Source of the DNA: Leucobacter exalbidus
GTDB lineage: Bacteria; Actinomycetota; Actinomycetes; Actinomycetales; Microbacteriaceae
Length of the DNA: 64,000 nucleotides
Assembly: GCF_017834145.1 (NCBI RefSeq)
Contig: NZ_JAFIDA010000001.1
Span: 434,001 to 498,000, forward strand
Direction of reading: 5' to 3'
Positions 1 through 8,128 of the stretch are shown here, piece after piece (position 1 is the first letter of the stretch; every line of letters starts with the position of its first letter). The position numbers and the translations under genes are program-made. Below the pieces are notes generated by a model. It did no database searches. It saw only the letters and a list, made by a program, of their open reading frames with translations, and was not told the DNA's origin.

Positions 1-55
1 AATCGCGCGGCGTACAGGGGTGAGCGGAGCCATGCTGGCCTTTCAAACGGGGGAG

Positions 56-703
56 TTACCAGCCGCGTGAGCGCCAGGCCTCCATTTCAGGAAATTCGCG
101 TGCGATTGAGGTCTCATCACCGTGCCCCGGCAGCACGCGTGTGCTCTCGGGAAGGGTGAACAGCTGCCCGTCAATCGACGAAAGAATGTCGGGGAAGCTC
201 GAGTAATCCCACCTCGTGGCACCGGGGCCTCCCTGGAACAGGGTATCGCCCGTGAGCACCGTGCCGAGACCAGGCAGCGCGAAACACACCGAACCCGGGG
301 TGTGACCCGGGGTGTGCAGCGTTACGACCTCGGTGCCCGCGACGCCAAAGACGGCGCGGTCTGCGAGCTCGAAATCGGGCATCGCATCACCGTGGGTGAG
401 CTCCCACAAAAAGAGATCTGCCGGGTGTAGATAAATGTGAGTGTCGAGCGCCGCGGCCGCGGTGCGGGCCGCGTTGATGTGGTCCTCGTGGCCGTGCGTG
501 AGCAAAATACCCAGCACCTCACGCTCGGCGACCGCCTTTTCGATGGCGGCCGCGTCGTGACCTGCATCGACGACAATCACCTGGTCGTCGTTACCGACGA
601 GCCAGACATTGTTGTCGAGGGTGAGGCCCTCGGGAGGGAACCCCGGGGAGCCTGCCCCAACGTTCCCTACCGTGATGAGTCGTTCGATACGTGCGTCGGT
701 CAT
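56..703 (-). CDS. MBL-fold metallo-hydrolase (glyoxalase II-like)
   Basis: A 215-residue metallo-beta-lactamase-fold hydrolase. The metal-binding signature THGHEDH lies near residue 70, a second ligand region HTPGHTPGS near residue 132, the metal-bridging aspartate in LTGDTLF, and the last histidine in LPGHGDE. This is the single-domain form common to hydroxyacylglutathione hydrolase-like and thiol-ester hydrolases; the substrate cannot be read from sequence. The start codon overlaps the stop of the upstream universal stress gene by four bases (ATGA), so the two are probably translationally coupled. Cytoplasmic; no signal peptide. Bases 1-55 hold nothing I can recognise. Confidence 0.9.
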   Translation of the reverse strand: MTDARIERLITVGNVGAGSPGFPPEGLTLDNNVWLVGNDDQVIVVDAGHDAAAIEKAVAEREVLGILLTHGHEDHINAARTAAAALDTHIYLHPADLFLWELTHGDAMPDFELADRAVFGVAGTEVVTLHTPGHTPGSVCFALPGLGTVLTGDTLFQGGPGATRWDYSSFPDILSSIDGQLFTLPESTRVLPGHGDETSIAREFPEMEAWRSRGW

Positions 704-1551
704 GCTGTGGCGCGGGTCACGATGACGGGGCAGGGCAGGGCCTGCAGTACGCCATGGCTGACCGAGCCGAGCAGCAGGCGCGAAATACCGCCGCGCCCGC
801 GGCTGCCCACGACGAGGGTCTCGACCTCTTCGCCCACTTGCACCAGCGCGGCCACGGGCGGCGACTGCACGATGCGACGCTCGATCGTGAGATCGGGGTA
901 GCGCTCGGCGAGCCCCGCGACACCAATAGCGATGGCTTCTTCGGCCGCCGAGCGCTGAGCTTCAACGAGCTCCTCGCTCCACAGGTACTCGAGACCCGGG
1001 GTGAGGGGCGCCATCCACGCGTAGACTGCGATCAACGGCACACCGCGCATCGACGCCGCCTCGGCGGCGTACGCGATGGCGACCTTCGAGGCTTCAGAGC
1101 CATCGATGCCCACCGCGATACCGGCGCCGGGGGAGACCTCGTGCTTGGGAATCACCGCGACCGGGCAGTGCGCCGTCGCGGCGGCCTTCACCGCACGCGT
1201 GCCGAAGAACGAGCCGGCGAAGCGGCTGCCACTGTGCGCGCCCAAGATGAGCAGGTCGACGCGCTTTGAAGCGGCTTCGAGCTCGGCGATGGGGTGACCC
1301 ACCACTGCGGTGCCTGTGATATTGCCGGTGAAGCCCAGTGTCTTTGCATATGCCGTCTCAGAGTCGAGCATCTGCTGCGAAGCCTGCTGCGCTTCAGACA
1401 GAAATGCGACGCTCTCAGACAGGAACGAATCGTCGGCAACATGGAGCAGCTCAACGTCAGCGTTGCGCTCTGCAGCGCGTGCGAGGCCCCAGGCCAACGC
1501 AACGCGACTGTGCTCCGATCCGTCGACTCCAATGAGATACTTCTCGGCCAT
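700..1551 (-). CDS. Universal stress protein, two UspA domains
   Basis: A 283-residue tandem UspA protein. The N-terminal domain begins LIGVDGSEHS and the second begins AVGIDGSEAS near residue 147; each ends in a glycine-rich nucleotide-binding loop (GAHSGSRFAGS, and GSRGRGGISRLLLGS), the G-x2-G-x9-G(S/T) pattern of ATP-binding Usp proteins. Known actinobacterial tandem Usps are induced by hypoxia and stationary phase; whether this one is cannot be seen here. The ATG is preceded by AGAAGGGA. It is the first gene of a two-gene unit with the MBL-fold hydrolase, which overlaps its stop codon. Confidence 0.93.
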   Translation of the reverse strand: MAEKYLIGVDGSEHSRVALAWGLARAAERNADVELLHVADDSFLSESVAFLSEAQQASQQMLDSETAYAKTLGFTGNITGTAVVGHPIAELEAASKRVDLLILGAHSGSRFAGSFFGTRAVKAAATAHCPVAVIPKHEVSPGAGIAVGIDGSEASKVAIAYAAEAASMRGVPLIAVYAWMAPLTPGLEYLWSEELVEAQRSAAEEAIAIGVAGLAERYPDLTIERRIVQSPPVAALVQVGEEVETLVVGSRGRGGISRLLLGSVSHGVLQALPCPVIVTRATA

Positions 1552-1604
1552 GATCGGTCCCTTCTCGCGGGTGCAAACGCCTAATATGACGTCCTACATA
1601 CAGA

Positions 1605-1639
1605 CTATCGCGCGCGCCCAGAAAGGGCGCGCGCGATAG
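1605..1639 (-). terminator. Hairpin 3' of gap
   Basis: Perfect 15-bp stem (CTATCGCGCGCGCCC and its complement) with an AGAAA loop, 29 bp beyond the gap stop codon on the minus strand and upstream of the usp gene. There is no clear T-run, as is usual for high-GC actinobacterial terminators. Confidence 0.6.
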
Positions 1640-1668
1640 GTAAGAGATTGACCGAAAGCGGTGAATCG

Positions 1669-3108
1669 TTAGGCGTCGAGGGCCGGCAAGTGCGCCGGGT
1701 GGTTGCCCGCGAGCTTCTCGATCACGCGCACCACCTGGCAGCTGTAGCCGTACTCGTTGTCGTACCAGACGTAGACCACGGCGCTGTCACCGGTGACGAT
1801 CGTTGCGAGGCCGTCAACGATGCCCGCGCGGTTTGACCCGACAAAGTCACTCGAGACAATCTCGGGCGATTCGACGAAGTCGATCTGGGTGCGCAGCGCG
1901 CCAGTCAGCGACACCTGCTCAAGGAACTCGTTGATGTCTTCGCGGGTGGTCTCGCGCTCGAGCTGCAGGTTGAGCACCGCCATCGAGACATCGGGGGTGG
2001 GAACGCGAATCGCGTTGCCGGTGAGCTTGCCCTCGAACTCGGGCAGCGCCTTCGACACGGCCTTCGCCGCTCCCGTCTCGGTGAGCACCATGTTGAGGGC
2101 TGCCGAGCGGCCACGACGGTCACCGTTGTGGAAGTTGTCGATCAGGTTCTGATCGTTCGTGTACGAGTGCACAGTCTCAACGTGGCCGCGCTTGACGCCG
2201 TAGCGATCGTTGAGCACCTTCAGTACGGGAGTGATCGCGTTCGTGGTGCACGATGCGGCGCTCAAGATGGTGTGCGAGTCGTCGATCTTGTCGCTGTTCA
2301 CGCCGTACACCACGTTGAGCATGTCGCCCTTGCCGGGGGCGGTGAGCAGCACGCGGGCGATGCCCTCGTTCTTCAGGTGCTGACCGAGGCCCTCGGCGTC
2401 ACGCCAGCGGCCCGTGTTATCAACCAGGATGGCGTCCTTGATGCCGTACTGGGTGTAATCGACGGCCGCGGGGTCGTTCGAGTAGATCACCTGAATGCGC
2501 ACGCCGTTGGCGAGGATCGCGTTTTCGTCTTCGAGCACGCGAATGGTGCCGTTGAAGGGGCCGTGCACCGAGTCACGGCGCAGCAGGTTGGCGCGCTTCA
2601 TGAGATCGTTCTCGCCGCCCTTGCGCACCACAATGGCGCGCAAGTTCAGGCCGTTGGCGCTGCCGGCGTGATCGATGATGATGCGGGCGAGCAGCCGGCC
2701 AATGCGACCAAAACCGTAGAGCACCACATCGGTGCCCGTGCTCGGCCCGGCGTTGATGGCGGGGGCGAGCGTCTCGCGCAGGTATGCATCGAGATCTGTG
2801 GCGCCTGCGGCGCGGAAGCCCGCGGCCAACAGCGCGAGATCGATCGATACCGGGCCGGGCTGAATCTTCGACAGGGCCTCGACGATCGCCGAGGTATCCT
2901 CAAGCGGCAACTCAACGTCGTCGATCTTGCGGGCAAAGCTGTGTGCCCGAATGATGTCGATCGGTGAGCGCCCAATCAGTGACCGGCCATGCACCGACAT
3001 CACAACATCGCGATCGCGATAGAGCTGGCCAATCAGCGGAATCATCCGCTCTGCGAGCTCTTGCTTCGCTTTCCACGCCTCGAGATGAGCATCAGCACGC
3101 TGAATCAT
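1669..3108 (-). CDS. gap: Glyceraldehyde-3-phosphate dehydrogenase, long GapB-type
   Basis: A 479-residue GAPDH, about 140 residues longer than the classical 335-residue enzyme because of an N-terminal helical extension (residues 1-125). The Rossmann motif YGFGRIGR sits near residue 130 and the catalytic motif ASCTTN places the nucleophile at Cys287; WYDNEYGYS near the C-terminus is typical of the family. The length matches Corynebacterium GapB-type enzymes, which work mainly in the gluconeogenic direction; that role here is inference. GAAAGGAA lies just upstream of the ATG. It stands alone, divergent from metQ across a 234-bp spacer that should hold both promoters. Confidence 0.93.
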   Translation of the reverse strand: MIQRADAHLEAWKAKQELAERMIPLIGQLYRDRDVVMSVHGRSLIGRSPIDIIRAHSFARKIDDVELPLEDTSAIVEALSKIQPGPVSIDLALLAAGFRAAGATDLDAYLRETLAPAINAGPSTGTDVVLYGFGRIGRLLARIIIDHAGSANGLNLRAIVVRKGGENDLMKRANLLRRDSVHGPFNGTIRVLEDENAILANGVRIQVIYSNDPAAVDYTQYGIKDAILVDNTGRWRDAEGLGQHLKNEGIARVLLTAPGKGDMLNVVYGVNSDKIDDSHTILSAASCTTNAITPVLKVLNDRYGVKRGHVETVHSYTNDQNLIDNFHNGDRRGRSAALNMVLTETGAAKAVSKALPEFEGKLTGNAIRVPTPDVSMAVLNLQLERETTREDINEFLEQVSLTGALRTQIDFVESPEIVSSDFVGSNRAGIVDGLATIVTGDSAVVYVWYDNEYGYSCQVVRVIEKLAGNHPAHLPALDA

Positions 3109-3342
3109 GTGAACGGAAAATTCCTTTCGGTCTTAACAATTTCGGCCTGCCCGCCGCGACGATGAGCGTCGCACCACAGTATGCCACGCCTGTGACGCTG
3201 TGTGACATCACGATTTCACTGCCGCGCGTCTCGTGCTTCAGTCTTGAGGTGTTCACCTTCAGATTTTCGTGAAGGATGCGCTCAGCCCGCGGGTCATGAG
3301 CAGCACCACCACAACACTTGAACGGCCTGGGAGGGCATCAGA

Positions 3343-4248
3343 ATGTTTAGCAAGAAGCGCGGCATCATCGCCGCATCGATCACCGCTCTCGCCCTCGCTG
3401 GTGCGGCAACACTCGCCGGTTGCGCACCCGCCGCTGACGAGGCCGGCAAGGCTGAAGACGCCGCCGTGCGTATCGGCGTCGTGGGCGCGAGCGATCCCTA
3501 CTGGGCAACGTTCACCGACGCTGCAGCCGAAGAGGGCATCGAGGTTGAGCTCGTCGACTTCACCGACTACAACCAGCCCAACCCCGCACTGAGCGAGGGT
3601 GAGCTCGACCTCAACCAGTTCCAGCACATCGTGTACCTCGCTGACTACAACGTGGCCAACGATGACGACCTGAAGATCATCGGTTCGACCGCGATCTACC
3701 CCCTCGCCGTGTTCTCCACCAAGCACACCAAGCTTGAGGATCTCAAGCAGGGCAGCACCGTTGCTGTTCCCTCCGACCCCAGCAACCGCGCCCGCGCACT
3801 CAACGTGCTGCAGGCAGCCGGCCTCGTTGAGCTGAGCGACGGCGGCACCCTCTTCTCGACCCCCGATGAGGTCGTCGCCGACAAGTCCAAGGTCAAGGTC
3901 ACCGAGATGGACGCATCGTTCACGGCAACCTCACTCGCCGACGTTGACGCGGCCGTTGTGAACAACGACTTCGTCACCGACGCGGGCCTCGATTTCGCCG
4001 ACGCCCTCTACCAGGATGACCCCGAGGATGAGGCAGCACAGCTGTTCGCCAACGTCTTCGCGGTAAAGAACGCCGACGTCGAGAACGAGACCTACCAGAA
4101 GCTCGTCGAGATCTACCAGACGAACGAAGAGGTGCAGGCTGGCGTACTCGAGAACTCGGGTGACAGCGCCATCATGATCAGCACGCCCGTCTCTGACCTG
4201 CAGGCCCTGCTTGCAGATGCAGAAGAACAGGTTCGCGCAAGCAAGTAA
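3343..4248 (+). CDS. metQ: Methionine ABC transporter substrate-binding lipoprotein MetQ
   Basis: A 301-residue NlpA/MetQ-family lipoprotein. It has a short KK-RG n-region, a hydrophobic stretch and a lipobox LAGC, with the lipidated Cys27. The mature part contains family hallmarks such as DFTDYNQPNPAL, followed by LDLNQFQH, and VPSDPSNRARAL. It binds D/L-methionine outside the membrane and hands it to MetNI. The start ATG follows GGGAGGG at 7-8 bases. It is followed by a strong hairpin and then metN, so it is probably transcribed in excess over metNI. Confidence 0.95.
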   Translation: MFSKKRGIIAASITALALAGAATLAGCAPAADEAGKAEDAAVRIGVVGASDPYWATFTDAAAEEGIEVELVDFTDYNQPNPALSEGELDLNQFQHIVYLADYNVANDDDLKIIGSTAIYPLAVFSTKHTKLEDLKQGSTVAVPSDPSNRARALNVLQAAGLVELSDGGTLFSTPDEVVADKSKVKVTEMDASFTATSLADVDAAVVNNDFVTDAGLDFADALYQDDPEDEAAQLFANVFAVKNADVENETYQKLVEIYQTNEEVQAGVLENSGDSAIMISTPVSDLQALLADAEEQVRASK

Positions 4249-4280
4249 GCTGCTTTCTAGAGTAAGCAAGCGCACACCAA

Positions 4281-4313
4281 TCAGGGCGTTCGGTTTTCTT
4301 CCGAACGCCCTGA
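4281..4313 (+). terminator. Intra-operon hairpin between metQ and metN
   Basis: Perfect 13-bp stem TCAGGGCGTTCGG / CCGAACGCCCTGA with loop TTTTCTT, followed by TTTG. It lies 33 bp after the metQ stop and 43 bp before the metN start. A leaky terminator or a 3'-end stabiliser here would give more binding protein than transporter. Confidence 0.75.
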
Positions 4314-4356
4314 TTTGCGTTTCCCACCAGTTGTCAGCATCGAAGGGAATGTATCG

Positions 4357-5385
4357 ATGACACGCGTACAGATGATCGGGGTCGGCAAACGCTACCCGGG
4401 TCGGGGAAAAGGGGCGGCCCCCGTGATCGCCGTTGATGATGTTTCGATCGACGTCGCATCGGGCGAGATCCACGCGATCATCGGGTACTCGGGTGCCGGT
4501 AAGAGCACCCTGTTGCGCCTGGTGAACGGCCTCGAACAGGCCACGAGCGGCCAGATTCTCGTGGGCGATGACGATATCACCGCGCTGCCCGAAGCGAAGG
4601 TGCGCGCCGCCCGCGGCGGCATCGGCATGATCTTTCAGCAGTTCAACCTCTTCCACTCGAAGAACGTGGCGAAAAACGTTGAGTACCCGCTGATCATCGC
4701 GGGGATGCCGTCGGCCGAGCGGAAAGCGCGCGTCGCTCAGCTGCTCGAGTTCGTGGGGCTCGCAGACAAGGCCACCGCCTTCACCGATCAGCTTTCGGGT
4801 GGGCAGAAGCAGCGCGTGGGCATTGCCCGTGCGCTCGCGACGAACCCCGGTGTGTTGCTCGCCGACGAGGCGACGAGCGCCCTCGACCCCGAGACCTCGC
4901 AGGAGGTGCTCGCCCTGCTGCAGCAGGTGAACCGCGACCTCGGCATCACGATCATTTTGATCACGCACGAGATGGAGGTGGTGCGCTCGATCGCCCACCG
5001 CGTCACGGTGATGGACGGCGGCCGCGCCGTCGAGCAGGGCGACGTGTACGAGGTCTTCTCTGCCCCGAAGTCTGCGACCACCAAGAAGTTTGTGGCCACT
5101 GCGCTGCCGACTGAGCCCGAGGCCGCGCACCTCGAAGAGCTGCGCAAGCGGCACCGCGGCAAGCTGGTGTTCATGACCTTCCGCGACGGTGACGTCGACC
5201 AGCCCGTGGTGTTTCGCACCCTCGCCGAGCGCGGCGTGGGCGTCAACATCGTGCACGGCGGCATCGCAGACGTGGGTGGGCGAAGCTTCGGCCGCCTCAC
5301 CCTCGAACTCATTGGTAACGATCTGCAGGTGGAGCACGCGATCGCGGCCCTTGCACAAGAAACCGAACTGGAGGTGCTCGCGTAA
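4357..5385 (+). CDS. metN: Methionine ABC transporter ATP-binding protein MetN
   Basis: A 342-residue MetN. Walker A GYSGAGKST near residue 45, ABC signature LSGGQKQR, Walker B VLLADEATSALDP and the H-loop THEME are all intact. The last ~80 residues form the NIL domain that senses internal methionine and inhibits transport in MetN homologues. I chose the ATG at 4357 because it follows GAAGGGAA at 7 bases; an upstream in-frame TTG at 4315 lies inside the preceding terminator. The stop codon overlaps the metI start by one base (TAATG). Confidence 0.95.
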   Translation: MTRVQMIGVGKRYPGRGKGAAPVIAVDDVSIDVASGEIHAIIGYSGAGKSTLLRLVNGLEQATSGQILVGDDDITALPEAKVRAARGGIGMIFQQFNLFHSKNVAKNVEYPLIIAGMPSAERKARVAQLLEFVGLADKATAFTDQLSGGQKQRVGIARALATNPGVLLADEATSALDPETSQEVLALLQQVNRDLGITIILITHEMEVVRSIAHRVTVMDGGRAVEQGDVYEVFSAPKSATTKKFVATALPTEPEAAHLEELRKRHRGKLVFMTFRDGDVDQPVVFRTLAERGVGVNIVHGGIADVGGRSFGRLTLELIGNDLQVEHAIAALAQETELEVLA

Positions 5386-6050
5386 TGGATAAGCTCCTCG
5401 AACTCCTTGCAGACGGCAAAGTCCTTGAAGCCACCATTCAGACGCTCATCTATGTCGTCATCGCCATGGGCCTCGGCGGCATCTTTGGACTGATCGTGGG
5501 CGTGGCGCTCACCGTGACGCGCCAGGGCGGCCTGCTCGCCAACCGGGCCGTGTTTTGGATCTTGAACTTCCTCGTGAACTTCTTCCGCCCGATTCCGTTC
5601 GTGATTCTCATCGCGGCGCTGCAGCCCCTGGCGCGCGTCGTTGTGGGCACCGGTATCGGCGACCCCGCGCTGCTGTTCGTGCTGACGTTCGCCGCAACCT
5701 TTGGCATCGCCCGTCTCGTCGAGCAGAACCTGCTCACCGTGAACCCCGGTGTGATTGAAGCCGCGCGCGCGATGGGGGCGCACCCGCTGCGCACCATCTG
5801 CACCGTGCTGATTCCCGAGGGCCTTGGGCCGCTCGTGCTCGGCTATACCTTCGCGTTTATCGCCGTGGTCGATATGACCGCAATGGCCGGCGTGATTGGC
5901 GGCGGCGGCCTGGGTAACTTCGCCCTGCAGTACGGCTACCGTCAGTTCAACCCGATCGTGACGTGGGCCGCCGTCATCATCATCATCATCATCGTGCAGA
6001 TCGTGCAGGTGCTGGGCAACCGCATCGCTCGCAAGCTGCTGCGGAGGTAA
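5385..6050 (+). CDS. metI: Methionine ABC transporter permease MetI
   Basis: A 221-residue inner-membrane permease with five to six hydrophobic segments. The EAA loop that docks on MetN is visible as VIEAARAMGAHPLRT followed by IPEGLGPLV. The length is normal for MetI. Its ATG overlaps the metN stop by one base. The C-terminal membrane segment contains a run of isoleucine codons (ATC repeats at about 5974-5993), unusual in base composition but ordinary for a helix. Confidence 0.95.
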   Translation: MDKLLELLADGKVLEATIQTLIYVVIAMGLGGIFGLIVGVALTVTRQGGLLANRAVFWILNFLVNFFRPIPFVILIAALQPLARVVVGTGIGDPALLFVLTFAATFGIARLVEQNLLTVNPGVIEAARAMGAHPLRTICTVLIPEGLGPLVLGYTFAFIAVVDMTAMAGVIGGGGLGNFALQYGYRQFNPIVTWAAVIIIIIIVQIVQVLGNRIARKLLRR

Positions 6051-6053
6051 CCC

Positions 6054-6917
6054 ATGGAGTCCACACACACCCTCGCCGACCTGCGCGCGGCCGCCCAGCG
6101 GCTGTGGCCCGTCGAGACCGCAGAATCATGGGATCGGGTCGGGCTCGTCTCGGGCCGTGACGACGCGCCGCTCACGCGGGTGCTGCTCGCGGTCGACGCG
6201 GTCGCATCGACCGTCGATGAGGCGATCGAGTGGGGGGCGAGCGCGCTTCTCACCCATCACCCGCTGCTGTTGCGCGGCATTCACACCCTCGCCGAAGACA
6301 CCGCAAAGGGTGCGCTGCTGGCGCGCATGATCCGCGCCGATTGCGCGCTCTATGCCGCGCACACGAACGCTGATCAGCCCGCAGCTGGCGTCTCTGACGT
6401 GATTGCGAAACGTCTGGGGCTCCAGCACGCAACGCCGATCGTGCCCCACGCCTCTGACGCCGCGATCGGCATCGGGCGCGTGGGCGACCTTGCGCGCCCC
6501 GAGCGCCTCGCCGACTTCGCTGAGCGGGTCGCTGCGATACTGCCCGCCACGGTGAGCGGGGTGCGGGTGGCCGGGGATCCGGATCGCGCCGTGCAGCGCA
6601 TCGCCCTGCTCGGCGGCGCGGGCGATAGTCTGCTCGACCACCCGGCCGTGCGCGGCGCAGATGTCTACCTCACGAGCGATCTGCGGCACCACCCGGCGCA
6701 GGAGTCAATCGAGCTGACACTCGCCACCGGTGGCCCCGCGCTCATCGACGTGGCGCACTGGGCCAGTGAGTCACTGTGGCTCGACGGCGCGGCCGAGATA
6801 CTCGCCGAGATGCTGCCCGGAGTAGAGGTGCGCGTGAGCCAAAAGCGCACCGACCCGTGGGACTTCGCCGTGGGCTCTGCCGCAGGTGCTGCCAGCGCCG
6901 CCGCCAAGGGCCGGTAG
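6054..6917 (+). CDS. Nif3-like dinuclear metal-centre protein
   Basis: A 287-residue Nif3/YbgI-family protein. Metal-ligand motifs are present: LTHHPLLLRGI near residue 65, AHTNADQP near residue 102, and the C-terminal DVAHWASE near residue 230. The family forms a hexameric ring with a di-metal site; its cellular reaction is still debated (GTP cyclohydrolase I type 2-like). The ATG is 3 bp after the metI stop and is followed closely by the DUF164 gene, so the Met-transport transcript may continue into it. This Nif3-DUF164 pairing is common in actinobacteria. Confidence 0.9.
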   Translation: MESTHTLADLRAAAQRLWPVETAESWDRVGLVSGRDDAPLTRVLLAVDAVASTVDEAIEWGASALLTHHPLLLRGIHTLAEDTAKGALLARMIRADCALYAAHTNADQPAAGVSDVIAKRLGLQHATPIVPHASDAAIGIGRVGDLARPERLADFAERVAAILPATVSGVRVAGDPDRAVQRIALLGGAGDSLLDHPAVRGADVYLTSDLRHHPAQESIELTLATGGPALIDVAHWASESLWLDGAAEILAEMLPGVEVRVSQKRTDPWDFAVGSAAGAASAAAKGR

Positions 6918-6927
6918 GATGGGAGAC

Positions 6928-7656
6928 ATGAAGGCTAGCCCCCGCCAGCAGCGATTGCTGCTCGACCTGCAGGACCTCGACACAACGATCGCGCAGCAGC
7001 AGCGCAAACGAAAGACGCTTTCGCAGCGCGCCGCACTCGCGGGGCTGTCGGGGGAGTTGACCGCCGCGAAGCAGAGCTTCATGGCTGCCCAGCGCGACCT
7101 CGATACGCACTCGGCTGAGTTCGACCGCATCCAGTCGGATGTTGTGCTCGTTTCTCAGCGCGTGAAGCGCGACGAAGAGAAGCTCGCTTCGAGCAGCTCA
7201 GCGAAGGAAGCGCAGGCGCTGACGGCCGAGCTCGAGCAGCTCGCCGCCCGCACCGAAAAGCTTGAAGAGAAGCAGTTCGCCATCATGGAGCTGCAGGATG
7301 CCGCCAACCAGGCATTCGCTGCCGCAGAGGCGGCGCTCGCGGGCGTCGACGGGCGACGCGCAGAGTTTCAGGCCGAACTCGACAAGGCCGAGGCCGCGAT
7401 TGATCGCGAATTGGCGATCAACGTGAAGGAACGCCTCGGGCTGTCGGCCGAGCTGCAGCGCGACGTCTACGACCTCTACGAGTCGCTGCGTAAGCGCATC
7501 GGCATCGGCGCGGCGCGACTGCGCGGCAACGTTTCTGAGGCCAGCAACATGACCCTCGCGCCCGCAGAAATCAGCGACATTCGTCAGGCTCCCATCGACG
7601 AGCTCGTGTTCTGCCCGGGCACCGGCGCGATCCTCGTGCGCGTCGACGAAGACTAG
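6928..7656 (+). CDS. DUF164-family coiled-coil protein with degenerate zinc ribbon
   Basis: A 242-residue protein of the C4-type zinc-ribbon/DUF164 family. Residues 1-165 are almost continuous coiled coil (many A, E, K, Q and L). The C-terminus carries the family sequence APIDELVFCPGTGAILVR, but where relatives have two CxxC pairs only one cysteine remains, so a zinc ribbon cannot form. I chose the ATG at 6928, preceded by TAGGATGGGAG; an ATG at 6919 is the alternative. Function unknown. Transcription probably comes from nif3, and the -10 box of rnpB begins only 8 bp after the stop. Confidence 0.88.
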   Translation: MKASPRQQRLLLDLQDLDTTIAQQQRKRKTLSQRAALAGLSGELTAAKQSFMAAQRDLDTHSAEFDRIQSDVVLVSQRVKRDEEKLASSSSAKEAQALTAELEQLAARTEKLEEKQFAIMELQDAANQAFAAAEAALAGVDGRRAEFQAELDKAEAAIDRELAINVKERLGLSAELQRDVYDLYESLRKRIGIGAARLRGNVSEASNMTLAPAEISDIRQAPIDELVFCPGTGAILVRVDED

Positions 7657-7663
7657 AACCGGG

Positions 7664-7669
7664 TATACT
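7664..7669 (+). promoter_or_regulatory. -10 box of the rnpB promoter
   Basis: TATACT at 7664-7669, eight bases upstream of the 5' end of the RNase P RNA, with a weak -35 candidate (around GTCGAC, 7642-7647) inside the end of the DUF164 gene. The distance from the -10 box to the mature 5' end is about right for direct initiation. Confidence 0.7.
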
Positions 7670-7677
7670 CAGTTCAC

Positions 7678-8060
7678 GGAATGGGTTGGTGAGGCGGCCG
7701 CGTCGCGGCACGTAAGTGTTCGCGCCGAGGAACGTCCGGGCTCCACAGGGGAGAATGGTGGGTAACACCCACCCGGGGTAACCCGCGAGAAAGTGCAACA
7801 GAGAGTAGACCGCCTGCCGCAGCTTGCTGCGGTCGGTAAGGCTGAAAGGGTGGTGTAAGAGACCACCGGCGCACGTGGTAACACGAGCGGCCAGGTAAAC
7901 CTCGTTCGGAGCAAGACCAGACAGAGGATGATGACGCGCCCCGCCGAGTCCTCGGGTAGGTTGCTAGAGAGTGCCGGTAACGGTAATCCGAGATAGATGA
8001 CCGCCACCCTGAGCGTTAAACCTTGGGGGACAGAACCCGGCGTATGATCTGGCCCATTCC
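7678..8060 (+). ncRNA. rnpB: RNase P RNA, bacterial class A
   Basis: The ~383-nt catalytic RNA that matures tRNA 5' ends. Its termini pair (GGAATGGGT at 7678 with GGCCCATTCC at 8051-8060). Conserved core elements are present: GAGGAACGTCCGGGCTCC near 7727-7744, the AGAGAGTAGACCGCC region near 7800, CAGAGGATGATGACG near 7923, and the 3' universal segment ending in ACAGAACCCGGCGTA. A -10 box lies immediately upstream and an intrinsic terminator immediately downstream. Confidence 0.97.
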
Positions 8061-8063
8061 ACC

Positions 8064-8108
8064 AAGCCCCCAACATCGGCATGAATATGCTGAAGTTGGG
8101 GGCTTTTT
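8064..8108 (+). terminator. rnpB terminator
   Basis: 11-bp stem AAGCCCCCAAC / GTTGGGGGCTT around a 20-nt loop that itself folds, followed by a T-run (TTTTT). Confidence 0.9.
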
Positions 8109-8128
8109 GTGTGCCAAGCGAGAGGTCT

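Noticed and set aside
3270-3342. SAM riboswitch upstream of metQ (GGTCATGAGC resembles the start of SAM-I/IV aptamers)
   Set aside because: The remaining conserved parts, notably the GCAACC core and the paired helices, are missing in the 45 bases before the start codon.
3931-5358. 475-codon minus-strand reading frame across metQ-metN
   Set aside because: It is antisense to two intact, well-recognised genes and its composition (His/Glu/Asp-rich) is that of a frame opposite GC-rich coding sequence.
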